Assembly: GCA_045598705.1 (NCBI GenBank)
Contig: JAZLMM010000026.1
Span: 1 to 64,000 of the forward strand
Source: Scatonaster sp045598705
GTDB lineage: Bacteria > Bacillota > Clostridia > Saccharofermentanales > Saccharofermentanaceae
DNA length: 64,000 nucleotides
Reading direction: 5' to 3'
A model generated the notes under the pieces. It worked only from the letters and a program-made list of their open reading frames with translations, was not told the origin of the DNA and ran no database searches. Shown one piece after another: positions 8,617 to 17,792 of the stretch. Numbering within the stretch: position 1 is the stretch's first letter; every line of letters starts with the position of its first letter. The position numbers and the translations under genes were made by a program.

Positions 8617-9648
8617 TTATGTCGGTTGAAAATCCGAAGCAGGCAGGCCGGCAATCTTGTATATCGTTTCTTTCTTGTCCGTTGGACCAGTTATCTCTTC
8701 TTTCTCAACCGAAAGCTTATAAATCACGCCATCATCCGCAAGTACCTCAACATAAGACTCGTTGTCCGTGCAGTACCAGTAGAAAGATGTTCCTGCAGGC
8801 ATTGTCATCTTATGGGAGAAAGCATCGGTACAGCGCACATCCGTATCAAGTGTCGTGACAAGCATATTGCGTTCCACCTCTGGATCCACAAAGAAATCAG
8901 ACGCTGGTCGCAAGAAATCCAAATCTGCCGAAGTCGTGTAGGTACGGTACAATTTGTGAAGTCCTGTCATGAAATCATACTCATAGAACTGTACTTCGCC
9001 CATATTCGACACGCCATTCAATTTGCCTGGCACAACAGAGAGACTGATTTTGCTTCCATCATAACGAACGACAATTGTCTTATACTCCATCCAATTGTCA
9101 CGATTCAGTTCCAATGCTACTTCCTGATATACATCGCTGGTGTTCAAATCCAAGGTATAACCTTGAAGTGCACCCTTACATGCCTTACAACCATACTGTT
9201 CCCGATATGTAAACTCAAGTCCAGGTACAACTTTATCCATTACTTGACCATTATCGTTGACCAAAACATAGAACGACTCACTGTGATCGTCGAGTGAAAT
9301 CGAAACAGACTCAATCTGTCCGTCGCCATCCATGTCCAAGTCCAGTGAGGCTTTGTAAGATGTATAGTAGCGACCATCATCCGTAAGCGTGGACTCTTCT
9401 CTCATTCCGACAAGACTCGGCATATTCGTATAGATTTCTTGGTTTTCCACTGTAGCAAAAGAAGTCTCGTCTGTCGGTTTGGAAGGTTCTTCTGCACTTG
9501 GAGCGGAAGTGGACATTCTCGTAGTCGAATCCGTATTCGGTGCCACCTTGCGCTTGAACGGATTCTTGATGAACAAGAATAATGCAATGACCAAAATCAA
9601 TGCAATATCAAATATCAGAAAGCCCATCATAAATTTGCGATTTCGCAT
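8617..9648 (-). CDS. N-terminally anchored extracytoplasmic protein, unknown function
   Basis: I do not recognise a family for this 343-residue protein. It has a short basic N-terminus (MRNRKFMMG) and one hydrophobic segment at about residues 8-27. A Ser/Thr/Pro-rich linker (about 35-65) and a soluble C-terminal part with many acidic residues, likely outside the cell, follow. The stretch DLDMDGDGQIESVSI resembles a Ca-binding or FG-GAP-like loop, suggesting a repeat or beta-rich fold; this is weak. Two cysteines form a CKAC pair. It begins 17 bases after serS with no clear terminator between, so it may be co-transcribed. Confidence 0.65.
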   Translation of the reverse strand: MRNRKFMMGFLIFDIALILVIALFLFIKNPFKRKVAPNTDSTTRMSTSAPSAEEPSKPTDETSFATVENQEIYTNMPSLVGMREESTLTDDGRYYTSYKASLDLDMDGDGQIESVSISLDDHSESFYVLVNDNGQVMDKVVPGLEFTYREQYGCKACKGALQGYTLDLNTSDVYQEVALELNRDNWMEYKTIVVRYDGSKISLSVVPGKLNGVSNMGEVQFYEYDFMTGLHKLYRTYTTSADLDFLRPASDFFVDPEVERNMLVTTLDTDVRCTDAFSHKMTMPAGTSFYWYCTDNESYVEVLADDGVIYKLSVEKEEITGPTDKKETIYKIAGLPASDFQPT

Positions 9649-9665
9649 ATCTCATTCACCCGTAA

Positions 9666-10955
9666 TTATCGCTTCGGCTCAATCTTTGACTTGCCACCCA
9701 TATACATGCGGAGCGGCTCTGGAATGTTGACGGATCCATCAGCATTCAAATTATTCTCTAAGAAAGCAATCAGCATACGCGGTGGTGCAACAACGGTGTT
9801 ATTGAGCGTATGAGCCAGATAGTTGCCCTTTTCCTTGCTGCGGATACGAATACCTAGACGACGAGCCTGAGCATCACCTAAGTTTGAGCAAGAGCCAACT
9901 TCGAAGTACTTCTGCTGACGTGGAGACCATGCTTCTACATCACAGGACTTCACCTTCAAATCAGCTAGGTCACCAGAGCAACACTCCAGCGTACGTACTG
10001 GGATATCCAGACTTCTAAAGAAATCTACGGAATTCTGCCACAACTTGTTGTACCAATCCATACTTTCTTCCGGCTTGCAAACAACGATCATCTCCTGCTT
10101 CTCAAACTGGTGGATACGATATACACCTCGTTCTTCGATGCCATGTGCGCCGACTTCCTTACGGAAGCACGGAGAGTATGAAGTCAATGTCTGAGGAAGC
10201 TGTTCCTCGTCTAGAATCGTATCGATGAACTTACCGATCATGGAGTGCTCAGAAGTACCGATGAGATAGAGATCTTCACCCTCAATCTTATACATCATGT
10301 TCTCCATCTCTGAGAAACTCATGACTCCGTCCACGACGGCAGCACGAATCATAAACGGTGGTACATAGTAAGTAAAACCACGATCAATCATAAAATCACG
10401 TGCATACGAAAGAATGGCGGAATGAAGTCTTGCAATGTCACCTTTCAGGTAATAGAAACCATTACCGCTGGTCTTTCTTGCAGCATCCAGATCGATGCCA
10501 TCGAATCTTTCCATAATATCAACGTGATACGGCACTTCGAAATTCGGAACGATCGGTTCACCGAAACGCTCATTCTCTACATTCTCACTATCGTCTTTAC
10601 CAATCGGTACCGACTCATCTATGATATTGGGAAGTACCAGCATGATCTTACGGACTTCTGCACTGAGCTCCTGCTCCTTCACATCAAGTGCTGCCATCTC
10701 ATCTGCCATCTCAGCAACCTGCTTCTTGGCCTCTTCTGCTTCTTCTTTCTTGCCTTGGCCCATCAGTGCACCAATCTGCTTACTGATTGCGTTACGCTGG
10801 CTACGCAAGTACTCAACGCGTGTCTTCGCCTCACGTAATTCCTTATCTAATTCGATGACCTGATCCACCATAGGAATCTTCTCATCTTGAAATTTCTTCT
10901 TAATGTTTTCCTTTACTGCATCCGGATTCGCACGAACAAATTTGATATCGAGCAT
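9666..10955 (-). CDS. serS: Seryl-tRNA synthetase
   Basis: The 429-residue class II aminoacyl-tRNA synthetase begins MLDIKFVRANPDAV. It has the long alpha-helical tRNA-binding arm (about residues 30-105) and then the catalytic core. TSEHSMIGKF and FRKEVGAHGIEERGVYRIHQF (motif 2) and NTVVAPPRMLIAFLE (motif 3) are visible. It charges tRNA-Ser (and tRNA-Sec). The start at 10955 is supported by GGAGG seven to eight bases upstream. No T-box leader fits in the 94 bases to the next gene. Confidence 0.96.
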   Translation of the reverse strand: MLDIKFVRANPDAVKENIKKKFQDEKIPMVDQVIELDKELREAKTRVEYLRSQRNAISKQIGALMGQGKKEEAEEAKKQVAEMADEMAALDVKEQELSAEVRKIMLVLPNIIDESVPIGKDDSENVENERFGEPIVPNFEVPYHVDIMERFDGIDLDAARKTSGNGFYYLKGDIARLHSAILSYARDFMIDRGFTYYVPPFMIRAAVVDGVMSFSEMENMMYKIEGEDLYLIGTSEHSMIGKFIDTILDEEQLPQTLTSYSPCFRKEVGAHGIEERGVYRIHQFEKQEMIVVCKPEESMDWYNKLWQNSVDFFRSLDIPVRTLECCSGDLADLKVKSCDVEAWSPRQQKYFEVGSCSNLGDAQARRLGIRIRSKEKGNYLAHTLNNTVVAPPRMLIAFLENNLNADGSVNIPEPLRMYMGGKSKIEPKR

Positions 10956-11049
10956 GTTTTCCGCCTCCAATTCTTAAATAACCATATTATTTTACCATAA
11001 TACCGACCTACTGGAACAATAAAATGGAAGTTCTCAAAGAATCTCTATA

Positions 11050-12420
11050 TTATGAACGCTCTAGAAGATCCATCATCGTCAGTTCAATTTTGATACTAAT
11101 ATTCTTATTCGAATTCATCTCCGCAAAAGCAGACTCCAAACGTTTCGCAGCAATCTGGCCGCCTTTCTCTGCATTCGCAGAAGGCAACATGACTACATAC
11201 TGAGAACCGCTGAGCTTGGTAAATACATCCCCTTTTCGAAGAGTATTCTGGATTGTCGCAAATAGCGTATCCATACCCTCTTGTAGAAGTACATCTTCCA
11301 ACTTCTTCCCTTCAGGATCTGTCATGGTGACAAGCATGACACAGAAAGTCCCGTCTGATCGAGAAAGCATACGCTCGATAAAGCGAAAAATCGCTAGAAA
11401 TGGTTCAAATTCCTGCCAGTAGGCACCACGAATCGTCCCTGGTTCTTTGAGTTGTTGTAATAGTTCCTTGATGTCTTGGTTCTCCGCATCTGGCCGTGCT
11501 GTAGTGGCCTGTTTAGAAGGTAACGTCGAGGTATAGAACTTGAAATTATTACGTCCTTCTTTCTTTACGACATAGAGCGCTCGATCTGCCTTATCATACA
11601 GGGTTTCCATGCTATCTCCATCCTGTGGCGCTAACGCTACGCCGATGGAGAGCGTCGGAATTCCGTTTGCAGATTCTTTCAAATCGTCATTCACCCAAGT
11701 CTGGAATTTCGTAATTCGTTCGCATAGGTCGTCGTGTTTCGGTGGATTCTCAATAAAAATGACGAACTCATCACCACCCAATCTGGCTACAATATCATCA
11801 GGGAAAGCTTCTGCCATCATATGAGCGATTCGCTTTAACACTTCATCACCCTTGATGTGTCCGAGTTTATCATTGACACTCTTAAAATGATCCACATCGA
11901 CAATCATATACACTGCATCGGAACCTCTTCCTAGCACTTCGTGAATCTTCTGCGTGAGATAGGATCGATTCCAGAGGCCGGTCAGTCCATCTGTCAGTGC
12001 GATATTCTCGAATCTTTTGGCTCGTTTCTCCGCTCGACGACGGTATTCTTCCAGTTCTAACGTCCTAGCGATACGGCTACGCATTACTTCTGGGACAAAA
12101 GGTTTGCCAATAAAGTCTGATGCGCCTAATCGTAGACAGGATACCTCCGTCTCTGGATCTGTACGAGATGTCAAGAAGATTACCGGGATATCCCCGCCTT
12201 CTTCCATCATACGAATCTGACGAAGTGTCTCCAATCCATCCATTTCTGGCATGTTAATATCTAGAAGAATCAGGCTCGGCGTATGTTTCTCTAAGAAGCG
12301 AAGTGCCATCTGACCCGAAGGGACCAGATTTACTTGATAGTAATCTTCCAGCGCCTGCTTTGCCAAAGTTAGGTTAGCCTTGCTATCATCTACAACTAAG
12401 ATGGTCTTATCTCTATCCAC
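11050..12420 (-). CDS. Response regulator with GGDEF domain (PleD-like diguanylate cyclase)
   Basis: The 456-residue protein has an N-terminal receiver domain (DD at 11-12, phospho-acceptor D54 in LLDINMPEMDG, K106). An intact GGDEF domain follows (LTDGLTGLWNR at about 142; GGDEF at 215-219), and then a third, degenerate GGDEF-like domain with SGSQY in place of GGDEF. It should make cyclic di-GMP when phosphorylated. The RxxD inhibitory site five residues before GGDEF is absent (FPDD), so product feedback through that site is not expected. The start is GTG at 12420 with AGGAG eight bases before. It lies just downstream of a hybrid kinase, its probable phosphodonor. Confidence 0.88.
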   Translation of the reverse strand: MDRDKTILVVDDSKANLTLAKQALEDYYQVNLVPSGQMALRFLEKHTPSLILLDINMPEMDGLETLRQIRMMEEGGDIPVIFLTSRTDPETEVSCLRLGASDFIGKPFVPEVMRSRIARTLELEEYRRRAEKRAKRFENIALTDGLTGLWNRSYLTQKIHEVLGRGSDAVYMIVDVDHFKSVNDKLGHIKGDEVLKRIAHMMAEAFPDDIVARLGGDEFVIFIENPPKHDDLCERITKFQTWVNDDLKESANGIPTLSIGVALAPQDGDSMETLYDKADRALYVVKKEGRNNFKFYTSTLPSKQATTARPDAENQDIKELLQQLKEPGTIRGAYWQEFEPFLAIFRFIERMLSRSDGTFCVMLVTMTDPEGKKLEDVLLQEGMDTLFATIQNTLRKGDVFTKLSGSQYVVMLPSANAEKGGQIAAKRLESAFAEMNSNKNISIKIELTMMDLLERS

Positions 12421-12449
12421 TCATCGTTCTCCTGTCTGATTCACATTTC

Positions 12450-15167
12450 TCATAAGTTCTTCAGGCTCTCTGCCGCCTCATCGTACTGGAAATCGCCCAA
12501 ATAATTGCGGGTTCTCCTAAGTGTAAGTTCACGTTCTGCACCGACGTCATAGCCAAGTAACCAGTCAAGCATCTGAAGTGCACTGTCAGAATCAAAATCT
12601 TCAATACTCATACGGACGTTATCTACGGCTTTGACCCATTCTTCTTCCGGAAGAAGTGGTCTCGGCTCGCTAGAAATAGACGCTTCCTCATTTCGTGTGA
12701 GCACACCGCGAGCTTTCAGTTCCAATCCTATATCGTCCAACAAGGACTGATACTGTGAGAGCAAATCTTTGTAATGGGTATCAATAAACTTATAGTTCTT
12801 CTCGTAGTTTGCAAATTCATGTTCTTTCGCCCGCTCGGACAGTTCCAAAGCACCTATGGAAGCCGCTACACTCTTCAGAGCATGTGCCTCAATTCCATAA
12901 GTCTCGTAATCTTTGCTTTCAGCCAATTCCAGCAACTTAGCATGCTTCACAAGTCCATCTTCATAGACCACTTTCAGAAGGTCTACGTAGTTGTCGAAAC
13001 GGTTACCACAATTCAGCAACCCCCTCTTTACATCCACGCCGCGAAGAACCATCTCGCCTTCACCAGAAACCGGTGTACTCTGGACGGTATGCTGCTTGCG
13101 AATAATCATCTCATTCGGGAGGTTGTCCTTCAGTGTTTTTTCCAATTGTGCTAACTCAATCGGCTTGCTGACATAGTCCTGAAAGCCTTCTTTTCTGAAC
13201 ATTTCTCTTACACCGCTGACCGCATTCGCAGTTAATGCAATGACCGGGACTTGGCTAAAGTAATCCCCGTCCAAAGCTCGAATCAAGCGAAGTGTATCAA
13301 TGCCATCCATCTCTGGCATCATATGATCCATAAAAATCATGTGATACTGTTCCCCGCCTGACTTCAGAATATCGAGGCACTGTTGACCGCTTGAAGCCGT
13401 ATCGACATGCATCTGATAAGGTTCAAGAAGTCCCTTCACGACCTTGAGATTCACCGCATTATCATCCACCACAAGGATACGTGCCGACGGCGCGATGAAA
13501 GTCTCTTGGAACTCATTCTCATCACGCGACACGAGCGGTTGATCCTGAAGAACTGAAGCAAACACAGCACAGTAAACCGGTCGATGCACCACCAGAACAT
13601 CTTTATAGCCAGTTGCCAGATCATTCTTGTCTATCATGATTACAATCTTTGGCTGCCCATGGCTGGCCGCAAAATCACGAATCTCGTGGGAATACTTGTC
13701 GAAAAGAACTTTGGACACAAAGAAATACGAATATTCAGGATTGGTTACGGTATCGAGATCGGTGATTCGTGAAGCAAAACGAGCGGATATGCCCATCTTC
13801 TGGAGATCACTTCGAGCTGAATCTCGATATATTCCCTTCTCATCGAAGTATAGAACGTGTTCTTTCTTCGGATCAGGAATGCTTGCCAGAGGTTTCTGCT
13901 TCGCGATATATTGATGCAATTCAAAGGAGAAGGTACTGCCTCTTCCATATTCACTTTCCACTGAAATCGTTCCGCCCATCAGGTCCATCAAACGCTTACA
14001 TATTGAAAGGCCGAGTCCTGTACCTTCTACTGAACGGTTCTGTCTAGAATCCAAACGTTGGAAACTTCCGAATAGGCGTTGTTTATCCTCCGGACGAATA
14101 CCCATACCTGTATCCGAAACGTCAAAATGCAACAGACACATATCGTTAGAGACCGGTTGATAGGAAACATTCAGCAGAATATGTCCTTCAGACGTAAACT
14201 TCACCGCATTGTTCAGAAGGTTCAGCAGAATTTGTCGAATACGAATCTCGTCACCCACCAAATCCGATGGAATCCTCGGATCGATACTAACTACCAAGTC
14301 CAGATTCTTATCCACCATTCGTACAGAAATGATGTTGATAATGTCATTAATCACCGAAGTCAGTTGGTAACGAACATTAATGATCTCCATCTTGCCAGAC
14401 TCAATCTTCGAGAAGTCAAGGATATCGTTGACAATAGAAAGAAGTGCATTTCCTGCACTCTTTATGTTACGTGCGTTCTCGCGAACACCCGGATTAATAT
14501 CATCTCGAAGAATCATTTCTGTCATGCCGACTATGGCATTCATCGGGGTGCGAATCTCATGAGACATGCTGGCAAGGAAGTCCGCTTTCGTCTGCGATGC
14601 TGCAATGGCATCTTTCTTCTTCATTTCAACGACTTTCAGAAGGTCTTCCGTACTTTGCGATTTCTGTTCCAACGTCTGCTTCGATAACTTGATAGAAGAA
14701 ACCAGCGCCATCAAGAATATCTGCGCGACGATCAAGAGCGTGATACGTACGCCCATCTCCATCGGTGTACGATAGGCCAGAAGCGTATCAACATCGAATA
14801 CCATCCAGAAAGCATAGTACATTGCCGAAAACATCAGACAATATAGATTGATTCCAAAATCAAAAAACAAGGAAGTGATACAGGCGATGGTGATAAAGCC
14901 ATTCTGAATCGTACCCGGATTCTGATAGTATATGCCATACAAGACGACCAAAAGCAAGTAGAGCGTCGTAATCAAATACATCGAGAACTTGAAATTCTGT
15001 TTTGCAATCTTGGTCAACAGAATCACGACAATCGGAGTCAGTATGCAGTAGATATTGAAGAACAATGGGTACTCTTCAACATTATTAGACAGAATCAGGA
15101 AGAATATGCATACGATTACATAGATGAAAATGAGAATACGCTGGGCGTCCTTCTTCTCTAGAAGCAT
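12450..15167 (-). CDS. Hybrid sensor histidine kinase with receiver and Hpt domains
   Basis: The 905-residue membrane kinase has about five hydrophobic segments (residues 10-160) and no large extracellular loop. A coiled linker, HisKA (H203 in SMSHEIRTPMNAI) and HATPase_c with DTGMGI and GTGLGLSI follow. A C-terminal receiver (ILVVDDN; acceptor in MDHMMPEMDG) and a histidine phosphotransfer domain (EAHALKSVAASIGA) complete it. The Hpt could pass phosphate to the REC-GGDEF protein encoded 29 bases downstream. Membrane-embedded sensing is suggested by the compact N-terminus. A GAAGGAG site precedes the ATG, three bases after the lipid-kinase-like gene. Confidence 0.9.
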   Translation of the reverse strand: MLLEKKDAQRILIFIYVIVCIFFLILSNNVEEYPLFFNIYCILTPIVVILLTKIAKQNFKFSMYLITTLYLLLVVLYGIYYQNPGTIQNGFITIACITSLFFDFGINLYCLMFSAMYYAFWMVFDVDTLLAYRTPMEMGVRITLLIVAQIFLMALVSSIKLSKQTLEQKSQSTEDLLKVVEMKKKDAIAASQTKADFLASMSHEIRTPMNAIVGMTEMILRDDINPGVRENARNIKSAGNALLSIVNDILDFSKIESGKMEIINVRYQLTSVINDIINIISVRMVDKNLDLVVSIDPRIPSDLVGDEIRIRQILLNLLNNAVKFTSEGHILLNVSYQPVSNDMCLLHFDVSDTGMGIRPEDKQRLFGSFQRLDSRQNRSVEGTGLGLSICKRLMDLMGGTISVESEYGRGSTFSFELHQYIAKQKPLASIPDPKKEHVLYFDEKGIYRDSARSDLQKMGISARFASRITDLDTVTNPEYSYFFVSKVLFDKYSHEIRDFAASHGQPKIVIMIDKNDLATGYKDVLVVHRPVYCAVFASVLQDQPLVSRDENEFQETFIAPSARILVVDDNAVNLKVVKGLLEPYQMHVDTASSGQQCLDILKSGGEQYHMIFMDHMMPEMDGIDTLRLIRALDGDYFSQVPVIALTANAVSGVREMFRKEGFQDYVSKPIELAQLEKTLKDNLPNEMIIRKQHTVQSTPVSGEGEMVLRGVDVKRGLLNCGNRFDNYVDLLKVVYEDGLVKHAKLLELAESKDYETYGIEAHALKSVAASIGALELSERAKEHEFANYEKNYKFIDTHYKDLLSQYQSLLDDIGLELKARGVLTRNEEASISSEPRPLLPEEEWVKAVDNVRMSIEDFDSDSALQMLDWLLGYDVGAERELTLRRTRNYLGDFQYDEAAESLKNL

Positions 15168-15170
15168 GGG

Positions 15171-16121
15171 CTACTCTCCTTCTCTGCACTGCTCTTTGAG
15201 GGTTACTCCGGCAGGCAATACAAATTTCAGTGTTGCAGGCATCACTCGGACGGCAACTTGATTCTTCCATTGAGTCGTATCGAAAACCTCACCATCTGCC
15301 GAGAAATACATCTTACGGTTTTCAGGCATCTTCAGTGTCATTTCTGAACATTTCTGCACTTTCACGTTCTTACCTAGTTTCTCAATCTCACTTTTACGAA
15401 AATGATGCATTGCAGAAAACTCACCAAACATAGATGGTAACTCATAAACTAAAAGATTCATCTTGCCGTCAACAGGACTTGCAGACGGAACCGGAGAATA
15501 ATTGCCACCATAAGTGATTCCGTTGAATGTCGAAATCAACGTGTAATGGCCAGTCAAATCCTGTTCATCAGCGAAAATATCATAATGCGAACTAACAAGC
15601 ACTAGTGTATTACGTACAACAGACAGATAATAAGGAATCTTCAGACCGCCGATATTATATCGAGCAAGGCTATTTACATCCGAAGCAACCTTGGCGGCAT
15701 ACCCGACAGAGCAAGAGTTAAGCGCACGACCATAACCGAAATCTAGAATATCCATGTACATTGGTGTACCATTTACCAAGGATGTCAAGTTGCTGAAAGC
15801 ATCGATATCTCCCTCAAAGACTTTGAGAAAATCGTTGTTTAAGCCACATGGGTGATAGGCCACTTCAACCATAGCAAAATTGGATATTCCACTGATGACC
15901 CGACAGAGCGACCCACTTCCACCGCAAACATAAAGCCGTATCATCTCGTCTTCAAAAATATGGCAAAGGCGCTTCACCAATTCTGTCTCATCTCCCACTC
16001 GATCCGTGTTAAAAACCAGAGTCTCAAGATCCGGCCGCGAATCAACATACTGGCGCACGCGAACAGAGATGTTCTCTTTCTCTTTCCCTGCTCGTGGATT
16101 GATGATAAAGATATGTTTCAT
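15171..16121 (-). CDS. Diacylglycerol/lipid kinase-like protein with altered GGDGT motif
   Basis: The 316-residue protein has the DAGK_cat fold pattern: FIINPRAGK near the start, then the nucleotide-binding loop, and YFSADGEVFDTTQW near the end. The key loop reads CGGSGSLCRV (67-74) instead of GGDGTLNEV, and the second loop reads HPCGLNNDF instead of PLGTGNDF. The conserved Asp and Glu of active lipid kinases are therefore missing. It may be a pseudo-kinase or have changed specificity. It is the first gene of an operon with the hybrid kinase and the diguanylate cyclase, which suggests a sensing role. A stable hairpin lies in its leader. Confidence 0.75.
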   Translation of the reverse strand: MKHIFIINPRAGKEKENISVRVRQYVDSRPDLETLVFNTDRVGDETELVKRLCHIFEDEMIRLYVCGGSGSLCRVISGISNFAMVEVAYHPCGLNNDFLKVFEGDIDAFSNLTSLVNGTPMYMDILDFGYGRALNSCSVGYAAKVASDVNSLARYNIGGLKIPYYLSVVRNTLVLVSSHYDIFADEQDLTGHYTLISTFNGITYGGNYSPVPSASPVDGKMNLLVYELPSMFGEFSAMHHFRKSEIEKLGKNVKVQKCSEMTLKMPENRKMYFSADGEVFDTTQWKNQVAVRVMPATLKFVLPAGVTLKEQCREGE

Positions 16122-16139
16122 GCTGTTTTCTTACCCTCA

Positions 16140-16164
16140 CTACGCCCTACCGAAAAGGGCGTAG
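16140..16164 (-). promoter_or_regulatory. Leader hairpin before the lipid-kinase-like gene
   Basis: A perfect 8-bp stem, CTACGCCC with GGGCGTAG, encloses a 9-base loop and ends about 18 bases before the ATG at 16121, just ahead of the AGGG ribosome site. It could affect translation of the operon. It is too short for any riboswitch class I can recognise. Confidence 0.45.
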
Positions 16165-16250
16165 CACCCTCTTGCATACTATGTAAATCATAACACAGAC
16201 AAAGATATAAATAAAGTTTGAATATTACACATTCCGTGCGAAAGATTTGT

Positions 16251-16256
16251 TATAAT
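16251..16256 (+). promoter_or_regulatory. -10 element for the GH43 gene
   Basis: TATAAT lies about 58 bases before the GH43 ATG. The -35 position is weak (CACATT), which would fit a regulated promoter. The divergent operon starts at 16121, so 16122-16313 holds two opposing promoters. Confidence 0.45.
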
Positions 16257-16313
16257 AAACGTGTATGTGTCGAATATTTTCTCGCACAATTTCAACTTAT
16301 TGAGGTGTTTACT

Positions 16314-17765
16314 ATGGCTAATCCTTACCTTCCCATGTGGGAACATATTCCAGACGGCGAGCCCCGCGTATTCGGCGATCGCATTTACATCTACGGTTCG
16401 CATGACAATGCCGACACAGACGAATTCTGCGACTTCTGTCTGAAAGTATGGTCCGCGCCGGTAGATGACCCCACCAATTGGACCTCACACGGCATTGCTT
16501 TTGCAACGAGAGATTTTCCCGGACATCCTTCAGATACAGATTGGACAGACGGTCGCCTGTTCGCACCGGATGTTGTCGAGAAAGACGGCAAATACTATCT
16601 ATACGCTTATATTCAAGAAGCAGCTGGTTGCGTAGCCGTCTCTGACAAGCCGGAAGGACCTTTTACACTAATATCCCGATACACCAACTACGATGCTGCG
16701 ACCCATCCGGACGGTGGAATCTTCATTGATCCGGGCACGCTCGTTGACGACGACGGTCGTGTATATGTATATTGCGGCTTTCTCCGTTCGTACATGGTGG
16801 AAGTCAATCCGGACAACATGTGCGAAGTAATCGACGGCTCCCTCCAGTTGGACATCATCCCGAACACCGAACCATTCAATTTCTTCGAGGCATGCTCTCC
16901 TCGCAAGATCAATGGCAAATACTACATGATTTACTCCTCTTCCAAGCCATGTAGCCAATTGGTCTACGCCGTCTCCGACTCACCGAGAGGACCTTTCGAA
17001 TTCAAGGGTACGCTTGTAGATTCCGGATGTAATTTCCCCGGTGGCAATGACCACGGTTCCGTCGCCAAGATTAAGGATCAGTGGTACATCTTCTACCACA
17101 AGATGACCAACAATTCCATCATGAGCCGTGTTGGCTGTGCAGACAAGATTACATTGACCGAAGACGGAGAATTCAAGCAGGCAGAGATGACCTCCTTGGG
17201 ATTCGAAGACATTCTCAATCCATATCGTGTCACCAACCCGCAAATGGCCTGTGTTCTCACTAACGGTGCCATTATCTCGGAACGGAATGCCTTCGATCAA
17301 TGCATAACGAAGATTGCAGACGGCACCATCATCGGTTTCAAATACTATGACTTCGGTCATCACTCCGGTTCTGCCATGAAGATGCTTCTCAAACTAGACG
17401 GTTGTTTCACCAACGGCACGATCCACATCTATGCTGACGGCGTACCGCTTGAGGACGTGAAGAAATATGCGCGGCCGATTTTCCCAGATGAGCCGGATCA
17501 CGAGGCCAAAGAAGCCATTCGTGCACAGGCTTCGGATGCCGATACATTGGCTTACGAGGCGAAGTACGGTCTGTGCCGCGAAGGGCACGAGATCGGTTCT
17601 GTACGGTTCACTCCTGACTGTCGCGTAGTGACAGCTGATGTCGAAAGACTTACCGGCAAGCATGCAATCTACCTTCTCGTAGAGGGTAATTATAAAGGCT
17701 GGGGCGGTCATTATTTCGACGGCAGAAACCTCTTCGATCTTTTCGGTTTTGTGTTTCAAGTCTGA
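16314..17765 (+). CDS. GH43-family glycosidase (beta-xylosidase / arabinofuranosidase type)
   Basis: The 483-residue protein starts MANPYLPMWEHIPDGEPRVF and has the GH43 five-bladed propeller pattern. GDRIYIYGSHD occurs early, with FAPDVVEKDGKYYLYA, IDPGTLVDDDGRVYVYCG and FFEACSPRKINGKYYMIYS (acid glutamate region), then GGNDHGSV. The C-terminal ~120 residues, ending GGHYFDGRNLFDLFGF, look like a carbohydrate-binding beta-sandwich of CBM6 type. There is no signal peptide, so it should act in the cytosol on imported xylo- or arabino-oligosaccharides. The start was chosen because TTGAGGTG precedes the ATG. It fits with the GH3, xylB and tkt genes at the end of the window. Confidence 0.85.
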   Translation: MANPYLPMWEHIPDGEPRVFGDRIYIYGSHDNADTDEFCDFCLKVWSAPVDDPTNWTSHGIAFATRDFPGHPSDTDWTDGRLFAPDVVEKDGKYYLYAYIQEAAGCVAVSDKPEGPFTLISRYTNYDAATHPDGGIFIDPGTLVDDDGRVYVYCGFLRSYMVEVNPDNMCEVIDGSLQLDIIPNTEPFNFFEACSPRKINGKYYMIYSSSKPCSQLVYAVSDSPRGPFEFKGTLVDSGCNFPGGNDHGSVAKIKDQWYIFYHKMTNNSIMSRVGCADKITLTEDGEFKQAEMTSLGFEDILNPYRVTNPQMACVLTNGAIISERNAFDQCITKIADGTIIGFKYYDFGHHSGSAMKMLLKLDGCFTNGTIHIYADGVPLEDVKKYARPIFPDEPDHEAKEAIRAQASDADTLAYEAKYGLCREGHEIGSVRFTPDCRVVTADVERLTGKHAIYLLVEGNYKGWGGHYFDGRNLFDLFGFVFQV

Positions 17766-17792
17766 TTCTTCAATAAATAAGAAGGTGAATGT

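Noticed and set aside
8422..9297. 291-codon open frame on the plus strand
   Set aside because: It is antisense to pssA and the anchored exported protein, has no ribosome site or recognisable domain, and its composition mirrors the real genes.
10956..11049. T-box leader for serS
   Set aside because: The gap is only 94 bases and lacks the antiterminator consensus and a terminator hairpin.
16122..16250. Cyclic di-GMP or other riboswitch before the lipid-kinase-like gene
   Set aside because: Only a single 8-bp hairpin is visible; the conserved cores of known classes are absent.
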